Positions 19,538 through 29,201 of a stretch of DNA of 64,000 bases are shown here, piece by piece. Source of the DNA: Naasia lichenicola (GTDB lineage: Bacteria; Actinomycetota; Actinomycetes; Actinomycetales; Microbacteriaceae); NCBI RefSeq assembly GCF_004801885.1, contig NZ_SSSM01000004.1, positions 62,001 to 126,000 of the forward strand, given 5' to 3'. The notes beneath the pieces are model-generated. The model was not told the origin of the DNA and did no database searches. It saw only the letters and a list, made by a program, of their open reading frames with translations. Position 1 is the first letter of the stretch; each line of letters begins with the position of its first letter. A program made the position numbers and the translations under genes.

Positions 19538-20491
19538 ATGAGCGTCGAACTCCGTCAGCAGCTCGAGCGCGTGCGCACCGAGGTCGGCAAGGCGGTGGTG
19601 GGCCAGGACGGCGCCGTCACCGGGATGATCATCGCGCTGCTCGCCCGCGGGCACGTGCTGCTCGAGGGCGTGCCCGGTGTCGCGAAGACGCTGCTGGTGC
19701 GCACGCTCAGCCACACGCTGCAGCTCGACACCAAGCGCGTCCAGTTCACCCCCGACCTTATGCCGGGCGATGTCACCGGATCGGTCGTCTACGAGCCCTC
19801 GTCCGCGGGCTTCGTGTTCCGCGAGGGACCTGTCTTCACTAACATCCTGCTCGCCGACGAGATCAACCGCACGCCTCCGAAGACGCAGTCCGCACTGCTC
19901 GAGGCGATGGAGGAGCGTCAGGTCTCGGTCGACGGTCGCACGCTGCCGCTGCCGACGCCCTTCATGGTCGCCGCCACGATGAACCCGATCGAGTACGAGG
20001 GCACCTACACGCTGCCGGAGGCGCAGCTCGATCGGTTCCTGCTCAAGCTCGTGCTCGACCTGCCGCCGCGCGACACAGAGTTCGAGGTCCTCCGGCGGCA
20101 CGCTCGTGGCTTCGATCCGCGCAATCTGGACGCCGCCGGCGTCACGGCGGTCCTCGGTCCCGCCGAACTCGCCGCGGCGCAGAAGGCGGTCTCGGCCGTC
20201 GGCGCCTCGGACGATGTGATCGGCTACGCGGTCGACCTCGCGCGCGCGACTCGCAGCTCGCCGTCGGTCAAGCTGGGCGTCTCGCCGCGTGGCACGACCG
20301 CCCTGCTCGCCGCATCCAAGGCATGGGCGTGGCTGCAGGGCTTCGAGAGCGTGACACCCGACCACATCCAGGAGATGGCGCTGCCGGTGTTCCGTCACCG
20401 CCTCGCTCTCCGCCCCGAGGCCGAGCTCGAGGGTGTGTCGGTCGATGCGATCCTGCGCTCGATCCTCGCCCAGGTCCGCGTCCCGATCTGA
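19538..20491 (+). CDS. MoxR-type AAA+ ATPase
   Basis: 317 residues. Walker A (EGVPGVAKTLLVRTLS), Walker B (NILLADEINRTPPKTQSALLEAMEERQVSVDG), sensor 1 (MVAATMNPIEYEGTYTLPEAQLDRFLLK) and the helical lid domain (RAARS-like RATRSSPSVKLGVSPRGTTALLAASKAWAWLQGF). MoxR ATPases act as chaperones that activate partner complexes, typically with DUF58/VWA proteins such as the next gene. The short space after the DUF4350 gene suggests one operon. Confidence 0.93.
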   Translation: MSVELRQQLERVRTEVGKAVVGQDGAVTGMIIALLARGHVLLEGVPGVAKTLLVRTLSHTLQLDTKRVQFTPDLMPGDVTGSVVYEPSSAGFVFREGPVFTNILLADEINRTPPKTQSALLEAMEERQVSVDGRTLPLPTPFMVAATMNPIEYEGTYTLPEAQLDRFLLKLVLDLPPRDTEFEVLRRHARGFDPRNLDAAGVTAVLGPAELAAAQKAVSAVGASDDVIGYAVDLARATRSSPSVKLGVSPRGTTALLAASKAWAWLQGFESVTPDHIQEMALPVFRHRLALRPEAELEGVSVDAILRSILAQVRVPI

Positions 20492-20545
20492 TCCGATGCC
20501 GTCCATCCTCATGAAAGCGGCGACCGCCGGCGCTTCCTCCTGTTC

Positions 20546-20587
20546 GTCGGTCGAGGAGCGCCTGCCGGGCGCGTCTCGAGACCGGCT
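20546..20587. repeat. REP-like element between moxR-like and DUF58 genes
   Basis: GTCGGTCGAGGAGCGCCTG-CCGGGCGCGTCTCGAGACCGGC shares the GTNGGTCGAGGAG and GTCTCGAGACCGG words of the element at 9971-10063. It is a single half-element with a short internal GCGCC/GGGCGC stem. Confidence 0.55.
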
Positions 20588-20641
20588 GCCGTCGTCGAAC
20601 GCTCGGCACCCGAACGTCGCGTCGACCGCCGAAGCGCGCTG

Positions 20642-21973
20642 ATGGCGGTCACCGGCAGATTCGTGCTCTTCGTGCTCATCGGCATCGTGCCGGTGCTCGC
20701 GTTCGGAGTGCTGTTCGACGCGGGAGGTGCCTCGCTCGCGATCTGGCTCCTGGTCAGCATCCTGCTCGGCGTCCTCGATCTCGCTTTCGCCGCGTCACCC
20801 CGCACGGTCGGCGTCGAGCGCACCCTTCCCTCGCGGATCCGACTCGGCGAGAGCGCGGACGCCCGGCTGCTCGTCACGAACAACGGATCCCGCACCCTCC
20901 GCGGGCTGGTCCGCGACGCCTGGCAGCCGTCCGCTGGCGCCAACCGCACGCGCTTCCCGATGACGATCCCCGCGGGCGAGCGGCGCGCGGCCGACTTCAC
21001 CCTCGTCCCGTTCCGCCGCGGCGAGCGCCGCACATCGCAGGTGACCGTGCGCTCGAACGGACCCCTCGGACTCTGGGCCCGCCAGGCGACCCTCTCCGCG
21101 CCGGGAGCCGTGCGCGTGCTGCCGCCGTTCAACTCTCGACGGCACCTGCCGTCCCGGCTGACGCGACTCCGCGAGCTCGACGGTCGGACGAGTGTGATGG
21201 TGCGCGGACAGGGCACGGAGTTCGACTCCATCCGCGAGTACGTCCGCGGCGACGACGTGCGCTCGATCGACTGGCGCGCGACCGCTCGGCGCAGCAGCGG
21301 ACCGGACGGATCGGCCCAGCAGGTGATGGTGCGCACCTGGCGCCCCGAACGCGATCGCCGGGTGGTAATCGTGATCGACTCAGGACGCACCTCGGCCGCG
21401 CGAGTCCAGGACGAGACGCGGCTCGACACGGCCTTCGAGGCGTCGCTGCTGCTCGCCGCCCTGGCCACCCGCGCCGGCGACCGGGTCGACATGTTCTCGT
21501 ACGACCGCCGAGTGCGCGCCCGCGTGCAGGGAGCGGTCGGCGCGGAGCTGCTGTCCCGGATGGTCGATGCGATGGCGCCCCTCGAGCCCGATCTGATCGA
21601 GACCGACTGGACGGCCGTTCCCTCTCAGGTCCGATCGATCAGCTCGCAGCGCTCGCTGGTGGTGATCCTGACGTCCATCGAGTCGGCGGGCGCCTCGAGG
21701 GCACTGCTGTCGATGCTCCCCCAGCTGACCCGTCGGCACGTCGTGGTCGTGGCATCGGTCGTCGATCCGGAGATCCTCGCGAGCACAGGTCAGCGCGGCG
21801 ATCGCGAGGAGGTCTACCGGGCCGCCGCCGCCGAGCGATCGCTGCTGGACGGCGAGCGCGTCGCCGCCGCCATCCGCCAGCTGGGCGCAGAGGTCGTCAC
21901 CGGCGCACCCGCAGACCTGCCCCCGGCGCTCGCCGACCGCTACCTGGCCCTGAAGGCCGCCGGCCGCCTGTAG
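20642..21973 (+). CDS. DUF58 protein
   Basis: 443 residues. Two adjacent membrane segments at the N-terminus (FVLFVLIGIVPVLAFGVLF; LAIWLLVSILLGVLDLAFA), a beta-rich region, then the DUF58 signature (EFDSIREYVRGDDVRSIDWRATARR) and a VWA-like domain (RRVVIVIDSGRTSA ... LAALATRAGDRVDMFSYDRRVRA). DUF58 proteins pair with MoxR ATPases; here the pair belongs to the DUF4129/DUF4350 operon. Last gene of that operon, followed by a tandem/inverted repeat region. Confidence 0.9.
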   Translation: MAVTGRFVLFVLIGIVPVLAFGVLFDAGGASLAIWLLVSILLGVLDLAFAASPRTVGVERTLPSRIRLGESADARLLVTNNGSRTLRGLVRDAWQPSAGANRTRFPMTIPAGERRAADFTLVPFRRGERRTSQVTVRSNGPLGLWARQATLSAPGAVRVLPPFNSRRHLPSRLTRLRELDGRTSVMVRGQGTEFDSIREYVRGDDVRSIDWRATARRSSGPDGSAQQVMVRTWRPERDRRVVIVIDSGRTSAARVQDETRLDTAFEASLLLAALATRAGDRVDMFSYDRRVRARVQGAVGAELLSRMVDAMAPLEPDLIETDWTAVPSQVRSISSQRSLVVILTSIESAGASRALLSMLPQLTRRHVVVVASVVDPEILASTGQRGDREEVYRAAAAERSLLDGERVAAAIRQLGAEVVTGAPADLPPALADRYLALKAAGRL

Positions 21974-21990
21974 TCGCGAACGCGTCGCAG

Positions 21991-22140
21991 CAGCCGGCCG
22001 CCTTTCCTACCGTCGGTCACCTTTCAATCTCTCTCGGCCACCTTTCGTACCGTCGGCCACCTTTGGATCCCACTCGGCCACCTTTCGTACCGTGGGCCAG
22101 GTTTACAACCCGTGCCGTCGGTAGGAAAGGTGGCCGAGCG
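21991..22140. repeat. Array of CGGCCACCTTTC words with one inverted copy
   Basis: Between convergent genes, the word CGGCCACCTTT or a close form occurs five times in one direction (from GGCCGCCTTTCCTACCGTCGG on) with CGTACCGT spacers, and once inverted at 22125-22138 (GGAAAGGTGGCCGAGC). The inverted copy can pair with any direct copy. The GAAAGGTGGC core is related to the palindromes at 50901, 53075 and 60767. Confidence 0.7.
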
Positions 22141-22174
22141 AGTCCCCGAGAAGCCGATCCGCTCGGCCTCAGCC

Positions 22175-22432
22175 CTATCGGGCGAGGAGGCCGGCGATAT
22201 CCAGGATCGCGCCCAGCCCGAGGGAGATGACGGTGGCGAGCGAAACTCCCCCGACGGCGAACGCGGTGATCGACAGCGCGAGGACCCATCCCTCGGCCTT
22301 GGGCCTGTCGACCGTCTCGACGTCCTGCAGCACCTCGAGGTCCCCGAGCTCGACCAGCTGCTCGCCGGTGGGATCGACCCCCGCGGGACCCGCCTGCTGC
22401 GCGGAGTGCACGTGCATCTGCGGATCGACCAT
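22175..22432 (-). CDS. Small membrane protein (85 residues)
   Basis: Its ATG shares one base with the stop codon of the SpoIIM-like gene (TGATG), so it is translationally coupled. An acidic, soluble N-terminus (GEQLVELGDLEVLQDVETVDRPKAEG) is followed by two hydrophobic stretches (WVLALSITAFAVGGVSLATVISLGLGAILDIAGLL). No family recognised. By position it probably works with the SpoIIM-like membrane protein. Confidence 0.6.
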   Translation of the reverse strand: MVDPQMHVHSAQQAGPAGVDPTGEQLVELGDLEVLQDVETVDRPKAEGWVLALSITAFAVGGVSLATVISLGLGAILDIAGLLAR

Positions 22433-23427
22433 CAGCCGGCCGTCAACTGTCGCGCGCCGGATTCGAACTCGTCGATGTCGCCCGTCTGCCCAGCTCGGTA
22501 GGCCCGCCCGCCGATGACGATCATGTAGAAGAGGAACGCTCCGAGCGCGAGGGCGCCGATCGCGACCTTGATCTGCCAGGGCCACGGCTGAGGGGTGACG
22601 AAGCCCTCGATGATGCCCGAGACGAACAGCACGATCACCAGTCCGATGGCGACCGAGAACAGTGCGCGCGCATCCTCCGCGAGCGCGCGTCCTCGGGTGC
22701 GACCGCCCGGCGCGATCCACGCCCAGAAGATGCGCAGCCCTGCAGCCGCCGCGACGAACACCGCCGTCAGCTCGAGCAGGCCGTGCGGAAGGATGTACTG
22801 GAAGAAGGTGTCGCCCTTGTCGTAGGCGAACATCACGCCGCCGGCGGTGCCGACGTTCTGCGCGTTGGACAGCACCACATAGGGCACCCATACCCCGGTG
22901 ATCCCGAAGGCCACGCACTGCGCGGCGATCCAGGCATTGTTCGTCCAGACCTGACCGGCGAACGACGCCGCAGGATTCTCGCTGTAGTAGTCGGTGAAGT
23001 CGTTGTTCACGAATGCCTGCAGATCGGTGTTCTGGCCCAGTGCGGCGAGCACCCGCGGATCGCTGGCGATCCAGAATCCCCAGATAAAGGCGACGATCAC
23101 AGTGACGGCGGCGACGGCGGCCGTGATCCAGCGGATCCGGTAGAGCGCAGCGGGCAGCTGGCCGGCGAAGAACAGGGGCAGGGTGCGCAGGAGGTTGCCG
23201 CCGACTCCGGTGAACCGCAGCCGTGCGCGGGACAGGGTGACGGACAGCCGATCGCCGATCAGCGTCGACCCGGCCGTGGTCTTGATGGCGGAGAGATTGG
23301 TCGCTCCTGCCTGATAGCGCTCGATGAGCTCGTCGGCCTCTGCGCCGTGCAGGTCGCGCCGCCGTGCGAGGGCGGCCAGGCGATCCCACTCCTCGCGATG
23401 CGCAGCGGTGTACGCGTCGAGGTCCAC
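22432..23427 (-). CDS. Stage II sporulation protein M-like (SpoIIM/DUF95) membrane protein
   Basis: 331 residues from GTG 23427 (VDLDAYTAAHREEWDRLAALARRR), the usual start of this family in actinobacteria; the ATG at 23445 is less likely. A helical N-terminal domain precedes about five membrane segments, with the conserved stretch FAYDKGDTFFQYILPHGLLELTAVFVAAAAGLRI. In bacteria without spores these proteins occur beside RDD-family proteins, as here, and are thought to serve envelope or transport functions. The gene is probably leaderless from a TATCAT box 7 nt upstream. Confidence 0.85.
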   Translation of the reverse strand: MDLDAYTAAHREEWDRLAALARRRDLHGAEADELIERYQAGATNLSAIKTTAGSTLIGDRLSVTLSRARLRFTGVGGNLLRTLPLFFAGQLPAALYRIRWITAAVAAVTVIVAFIWGFWIASDPRVLAALGQNTDLQAFVNNDFTDYYSENPAASFAGQVWTNNAWIAAQCVAFGITGVWVPYVVLSNAQNVGTAGGVMFAYDKGDTFFQYILPHGLLELTAVFVAAAAGLRIFWAWIAPGGRTRGRALAEDARALFSVAIGLVIVLFVSGIIEGFVTPQPWPWQIKVAIGALALGAFLFYMIVIGGRAYRAGQTGDIDEFESGARQLTAG

Positions 23428-23430
23428 GCT

Positions 23431-23440
23431 TACGATGATA
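23431..23440. promoter_or_regulatory. Overlapping divergent -10 boxes for SpoIIM-like and RDD genes
   Basis: On the plus strand TACGAT (23431-23436) ends 7 nt before the RDD ATG at 23444. On the minus strand TATCAT (23440-23435) ends 7 nt before the SpoIIM-like GTG at 23427. Both spacings are those of leaderless mRNAs and the two boxes share two bases. Confidence 0.6.
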
Positions 23441-23443
23441 GGC

Positions 23444-24286
23444 ATGCCCGATCGTCTGGACGGCCCCTCGATCGCCGATGACGAGGTGATCGTCGGCGAG
23501 GCGGTCGCGCTCGACGTGCGACCGGCGAGCGTGATCCTGCGAGCCGCGGGCGCCCTCATCGACATCGTCGCCGCCGGACTGGTGCTGCTCGCCTTCTTCA
23601 CGGGCATCGGATTCGTCGTGCAGTTCAACTTCGACAACGCTCTGCTGGCGGCGCTGGCGATCACGATCATCGTGACCGTGCTGATCATCGTGCCGACCGT
23701 GGTCGAGCTGGTCACCGGCGGGCTGTCGCTCGGCAAGCTCGCGGTCGGCGTGCGGATCGTGCGCGACGACGGGGGTGCGATCGGCTTCCGCCACGCATTC
23801 GTGCGCGCGCTGACGGGAGTGCTGGAGTTCTGGTTCACGGCGGGCGGGCTGGCGCTGCTCGTCTCACTGCTCAATCCGCGTGCCAAGCGGCTGGGCGATC
23901 TGCTGGCCGGAACCTATTCGCAGCAGGAGCGGGTGCCCAAGACGATCGAGCCGATCTGGGGTGTCCCCGAATCGCTGCAGGAATGGTCGCGGCTCGCCGA
24001 TGTCGGCCGCCTGCCGGATCGGCTCTCCCGGCGGATCGCCGCGTTCCTCGGTCAGGCGGGTCGGATGACGCCCTACTCGCGCGGCCGGATCGCCGCCGAC
24101 CTCGCGGCCGAGGCGTCACCATGGGTGTCGCCCCTGCCGGCCGAGCTGGAGCCGGAGCTCTTCCTCGCCGCCGTCGCGGTCCTCCGCCGCGAGCGCGAGG
24201 CAACCGGGTACGCCCTGGAGCGGGACCGTCTGGCCCGCCTGGATCCGGTCCTGACCGGCAACCCCCACGGCTTCCCGAACCGCTGA
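23444..24286 (+). CDS. RDD-family membrane protein
   Basis: 280 residues. The RDD domain shows the family pattern: VRPASVILRAAGALIDIVAAGLVLLAFF (first helix with conserved Arg and Asp), a second helix (LLAALAITIIVTVLIIVPTVVELVTGG), then LSLGKLAVGVRIVRDDGGAIGFRHAFVRAL and a third helix, ending in NPRAKRLGDLLAGTYS. A soluble C-terminal region of about 120 residues follows, with no domain known to me. Divergent from the SpoIIM-like gene, likely sharing regulation. Confidence 0.88.
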   Translation: MPDRLDGPSIADDEVIVGEAVALDVRPASVILRAAGALIDIVAAGLVLLAFFTGIGFVVQFNFDNALLAALAITIIVTVLIIVPTVVELVTGGLSLGKLAVGVRIVRDDGGAIGFRHAFVRALTGVLEFWFTAGGLALLVSLLNPRAKRLGDLLAGTYSQQERVPKTIEPIWGVPESLQEWSRLADVGRLPDRLSRRIAAFLGQAGRMTPYSRGRIAADLAAEASPWVSPLPAELEPELFLAAVAVLRREREATGYALERDRLARLDPVLTGNPHGFPNR

Positions 24287-24449
24287 CCTCTTCCTGCGTT
24301 CCGGCCGAGTGTGCGCGCACGGGGTCAGCATGGCGCGCAGCGACAGGCTTCTCCGTGTCATAGGTCGCGAGCGGCGCCCGAAGGGTGCCCGAGCGACCGT
24401 ATGGGGATGGCGTGCGGAATCCACCATCCGCGTCAGGCATATGGCGGTT

Positions 24450-24466
24450 CATTAGCGTCGCTAATG
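24450..24466. promoter_or_regulatory. Palindromic operator of the MarR gene
   Basis: CATTAGC-GTC-GCTAATG is a perfect inverted repeat ending 10 nt before the marR-type start codon, with a further GGCTAATG copy at the start codon itself. This is the usual arrangement for MarR autoregulation. Confidence 0.65.
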
Positions 24467-24476
24467 AGCTAGGCTA

Positions 24477-24908
24477 ATGATCGAGATGACGACGATCGAT
24501 CCTGACGACAACGAGCTGCGAATGCTCATCCAGAAGGTCGCACGGCGGATCCGGGCGAATCGCGGAGACGCCGACGTCACGGACACCCAGCTCGCGACAA
24601 TGATGCGCATCACCCGGGAAGGTCCGACGACGCCCGGACGGCTTGCGGATCTCGAGAAGGTCAGCCCCCCATCGATGAACCGCACTCTCAATTCGCTCGA
24701 GGATCGTGGGCACATCCTGCGCACCCCCTCCCCCGATGACGCCCGCAAGGTGCTCGTCGACCTGACACCCGCCGCCCGCGACCTCATCGCCGAGACGAAG
24801 CGGCTGCGCGCAGAGTGGTTCAGCGCCCATCTCGATGTGCTGACCGAAGTCGAGCGCGCCCAGCTTCGCGACGTCCGCGACATCCTGCGGAAGCTGGCCG
24901 ATTCGTGA
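24477..24908 (+). CDS. MarR-family transcriptional regulator
   Basis: 143 residues, winged helix: DTQLATMMRITREGPTTPGRLADLEKVSPPSMNRTLNSLEDRGHILRTPSPDDARKVLVDLT. No Shine-Dalgarno; the palindrome CATTAGC-N3-GCTAATG and an A+T-rich box lie immediately upstream. It is followed after 25 nt by an MFS exporter gene, so it very likely represses that pump and is released by a small ligand. Confidence 0.92.
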   Translation: MIEMTTIDPDDNELRMLIQKVARRIRANRGDADVTDTQLATMMRITREGPTTPGRLADLEKVSPPSMNRTLNSLEDRGHILRTPSPDDARKVLVDLTPAARDLIAETKRLRAEWFSAHLDVLTEVERAQLRDVRDILRKLADS

Positions 24909-24933
24909 GCGTGTGGTCAGTGGAGGTGAACGG

Positions 24934-26259
24934 ATGAAGGCGATGTTCGCGTCGCTCAGCTGGGCGAACTACCGGCTCTGGTTCGCGGGGGCACTTCTCT
25001 CCAACATCGGCGCGTGGATGCAGCGCACGGCGCAGGACTGGATCGTCCTGACCGAACTGAGCGACCACAACGCGATCGCCGTCGGAATCACGATGGCTCT
25101 GCAGTTCGGCCCGCTCCTCTTCATCGCACCATTCGCCGGAGTGCTCGTAGACCGGATCAATGGGCGGAAGCTGCTCGTCATCACGCAGACGGCCCAGGCC
25201 GTGCTGGCCGTCGGACTCGGCGCCCTCGTCCTGTCCGGCCTCGCCCAGCTCTGGATGGTCTTCGTCTTCGCATTCCTGCTCGGCGTGGTGACGGCATTCG
25301 ACAATCCCGCTCGCCAGACCTTCGTCGGCGAACTGGTGCCCGCGAAATCGCTGCCGAACGCGATCGCGCTGAACTCGGCGTCCTTCAACTCCGCTCGCCT
25401 CATCGGGCCGGCCATCGCGGGCGTCTCGGTCGCCGCGCTCGGCGCGGGCTGGGTGTTCGTCATCAACGGCGCGACCTTCGCCTTCGTGCTTCTCGCCCTG
25501 TGGCGACTCCGCACCGACGAGCTGCGGGTCGTGGCGAAGGCCCCACGCGCTCGTGGACAGATCCGCGAGGGGATCCGGTACATCCGTGGCCGCTCCGACC
25601 TCGTCGTCGTGCTGATGATGACCTTCCTCGTCGGCACCTTCGGGTTCAACTTCCCGATCTTCACCAGCACGATGGCGAGCATCGAGTTCGGCACCGATGC
25701 CGACGGCTTCGGCTTCCTTCTCTCAGCACTCGCGGTCGGCTCGGTCGCCGGCGCGCTGCTCAGCGCACGTCGCGAGCGGCCTCGGGTCGCCGTGGTCGTC
25801 GCGGCGGCAGGAGGCTTCGCTGTCACCATCCTGATCGCCGCCCTCGTTCCGAGCTACGCCACCTTTGCGATCGCCCTGGTGTTCGTCGGCCTCTTCTCGT
25901 TGACGTTCTCGACGAGCGCGAACGCATTCGTGCAGACGTCCACGGCGCCCATCATGCGCGGACGGGTCATGTCGATCTACATGGCGATCTTCGCCGGCAC
26001 CACGTTCGTCGGAGCACCGATCGTCGGAGGTATCGCAGACACGCTCGGACCCCGGTGGGCGCTCGGCGTCGCGGCCCTGTCAGGATTCGCGGCACTCGGG
26101 ATCGGGATCGTCTGGTTCGTGATGCGCCGTCGGCATGCGGAGGACTCGGGCGGACCGGCAACGGATCAGCCCGTCGGATCGAAGGCCAGCGCCGCGCCCG
26201 CTGTCACGACGGTCGCCGAAGCTCCGGTCGCCGAGGACGAGCATGCCGTAGTCCCCTGA
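24934..26259 (+). CDS. MFS transporter
   Basis: 441 residues with a GGAGGTG ribosome binding site 5 nt before the ATG. Starts FASLSWANYRLWFAGALLSNIGAWMQRTAQDW, the typical opening of the MFS_3/EntS-like exporter group, with LVDRINGRKLLVITQ (motif A) and about 12 membrane segments. C-terminal tail of 40 polar residues. In operon with the MarR regulator, which suggests drug or metabolite efflux. Confidence 0.9.
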   Translation: MKAMFASLSWANYRLWFAGALLSNIGAWMQRTAQDWIVLTELSDHNAIAVGITMALQFGPLLFIAPFAGVLVDRINGRKLLVITQTAQAVLAVGLGALVLSGLAQLWMVFVFAFLLGVVTAFDNPARQTFVGELVPAKSLPNAIALNSASFNSARLIGPAIAGVSVAALGAGWVFVINGATFAFVLLALWRLRTDELRVVAKAPRARGQIREGIRYIRGRSDLVVVLMMTFLVGTFGFNFPIFTSTMASIEFGTDADGFGFLLSALAVGSVAGALLSARRERPRVAVVVAAAGGFAVTILIAALVPSYATFAIALVFVGLFSLTFSTSANAFVQTSTAPIMRGRVMSIYMAIFAGTTFVGAPIVGGIADTLGPRWALGVAALSGFAALGIGIVWFVMRRRHAEDSGGPATDQPVGSKASAAPAVTTVAEAPVAEDEHAVVP

Positions 26260-26340
26260 TCCGGCCGAAGGCGAGCACCGAGCGATCGATGAATGGGCAA
26301 CCGGCCGGATGAGGCGAACCCTCAGCCACGCACCGGCTTT

Positions 26341-26364
26341 GCCGCTCGGATCACTCCGAGCGGC
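26341..26364. terminator. Hairpin between the MFS gene and ahcY
   Basis: GCCGCTCGGA-TCAC-TCCGAGCGGC, a perfect 10-bp stem with 4-nt loop, lies between convergent genes. Neither side has a long T-tract. Confidence 0.65.
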
Positions 26365-26391
26365 AGATCTGGTCAGCTCGCTGGACGATGC

Positions 26392-27894
<1,503 letters not shown>

Positions 27895-28079
27895 GGGCAC
27901 ATTCTCGCAGACCCGCCCGACATGGGCGCTGGGTGGAAGAGCGGCCGACAGCACATCGACGGAGCACGTCCCGAGCCGCGTTCGACCCGATGTCCGAGGG
28001 TCCATCTAGCTTCGAGATGAGCAGGACAATCGAACGCATGTACTAATAGACTGATCGAACGAGCTGAGGGGCGCACATC

Positions 28080-28232
28080 ATGATCACCACCATCAACTGG
28101 AACTGGCTTTTCGAGACCACCACCGATGGCGAAGGGGCGCTGGCTGTCGCACTCGGCGTGGGAATCGTCGAGATGCCCGCCGTCGAGACGGCAGTCGCCG
28201 CTCTCCGCACGCGGGAGCTGCAGGCCGCCTGA
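28080..28232 (+). CDS. Hypothetical 50-residue protein
   Basis: ATG with GAGGGG 8 nt upstream and a TACTAAT box further up (about 28040). Encodes MITTINWNWLFETTTDGEGA followed by LAVALGVGIVEMPAVETAVAALRTRELQAA. It is codon-biased like the chromosome (G/C in third position) and lies in the otherwise empty space between ahcY and DUF3499. No family recognised; could be a small regulatory or precursor peptide. Confidence 0.5.
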   Translation: MITTINWNWLFETTTDGEGALAVALGVGIVEMPAVETAVAALRTRELQAA

Positions 28233-28298
28233 GCCGGTCTCGGGCGCGGCAAACTCAGCGGCCGCCACCGAGGTCACGGTGAGGGACAGTGCGGGGCT

Positions 28299-28514
28299 TC
28301 AGACCGCCTGGTCGCGGAGGTCGACGTACCTGATGATCTGCCAGCCCTGCGGGGCCGACAGGCGCTCCGCGTGACGGGCACACAGGTCGTAGCTGTGCGG
28401 CTCGGCGGTCTGACTGAGCGGGCCGAGAACGGCCATCGAGTCCGCGTAGACGTACGTGAGGGTGGCCACGGCATCGCCAGGGCACCCCACGCGCGAACAC
28501 GGACGATTGCTCAT
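28299..28514 (-). CDS. DUF3499 protein
   Basis: 71 residues with the family pattern CSRVGCPGDAVATLTYVYADSMAVLGPLS and YDLCARHAERLSAPQGWQIIRY; the Cys and His residues suggest a zinc knuckle. The protein is short, lacking the acidic C-terminal extension of many homologues. It is divergent from the metallopeptidase-like gene, the same neighbourhood as in other actinobacteria. Confidence 0.85.
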   Translation of the reverse strand: MSNRPCSRVGCPGDAVATLTYVYADSMAVLGPLSQTAEPHSYDLCARHAERLSAPQGWQIIRYVDLRDQAV

Positions 28515-28558
28515 CGTGACCAGGATACGCGCCGAGCCCGCCCGAGTACGCTAACCAC

Positions 28559-28999
28559 ATGGCCCGGTCTCGCTCCGTCTCGTCGCGAGTTCGCGCTCCG
28601 CGGGCCCGCGGACGCGATCGTCACGGCCGTGGCCTGCGCTCGTCGGTGACCGGCCCGCACCTGCCGATGCTGCGTGGGCGGATCGATCTATTCGAATCGA
28701 CCGTGGCCGACACCGCCGAATATCTGCGGGGCTTGTGGCCCGAGCTCTCGTCGGCGACCTTCGAGGTCGCCGGGCTCCCCCGCGCCGTCTCGGGTCCCGG
28801 CATCGACCGCTGGCTGGTGATCCCCGAGGAGAGCAGGATCATCCTGTTCCGCCTCCCCATCGAGCGCCTGTCGAAGCTGCACATCAATGACGAGGCGCAC
28901 ATGCGGATGATGATCGAGGGCTGCGTGCTCCGCGCGGTCGGCGAGCTGCTGGGTCGCGACCCATGGGACCTCGCGCCCGACCGCTTCCGCCACCACTGA
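28559..28999 (+). CDS. Metallopeptidase-like protein lacking the HExxH motif
   Basis: 146 residues. A very basic start (RGRDRHGRGLRSSVTGPHLP) and the surrounding synteny (next to DUF3499) mark it as the actinobacterial metallopeptidase-family protein related to DUF1025/zincin-like proteins. The position expected to carry HExxH reads RMMIEGCVLRAVGELLG, so the zinc site seems lost and the protein is probably not a peptidase. Start ATG 28559; TACGCTAACCAC box just upstream fits a leaderless transcript. Confidence 0.6.
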   Translation: MARSRSVSSRVRAPRARGRDRHGRGLRSSVTGPHLPMLRGRIDLFESTVADTAEYLRGLWPELSSATFEVAGLPRAVSGPGIDRWLVIPEESRIILFRLPIERLSKLHINDEAHMRMMIEGCVLRAVGELLGRDPWDLAPDRFRHH

Positions 29000-29053
29000 T
29001 CGGCGGCGGCCAGGTCCGCCGGCTCGTCGCTATCGCGGGTGAAAGCGTCAGAC

Positions 29054-29070
29054 CGCGGGGGAAACGACCT
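29054..29070. repeat. Left copy of a 17-nt direct repeat flanking the AbiEi-like gene
   Basis: CGCGGGGGAAACGACCT, identical to 30142-30158. Preceded by GCGGGTGAAA (29036), whose complement TTTCACCCGC occurs after the right copy. Confidence 0.65.
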
Positions 29071-29201
29071 CCGCGAGAAGGCCGGTGCACCCGCGACAGT
29101 CGAAGGCCCATCCGGTTCCCCACAGGCCGCAACGTGCGGTGTCTCTGCACAGATTCGATCCGTGGCCGCAATGACAAGCGTCCTATAGAGATCCTCATTG
29201 A

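Noticed and set aside
21991-22140. A CRISPR array
   Set aside because: Repeats are 11-15 nt with spacers of 5-20 nt that share sequence, one copy is inverted, and no cas genes are near.
27895-28079. An SAH or SAM riboswitch upstream of ahcY
   Set aside because: I could not find the conserved core of these riboswitches; a covariance-model search would be decisive.
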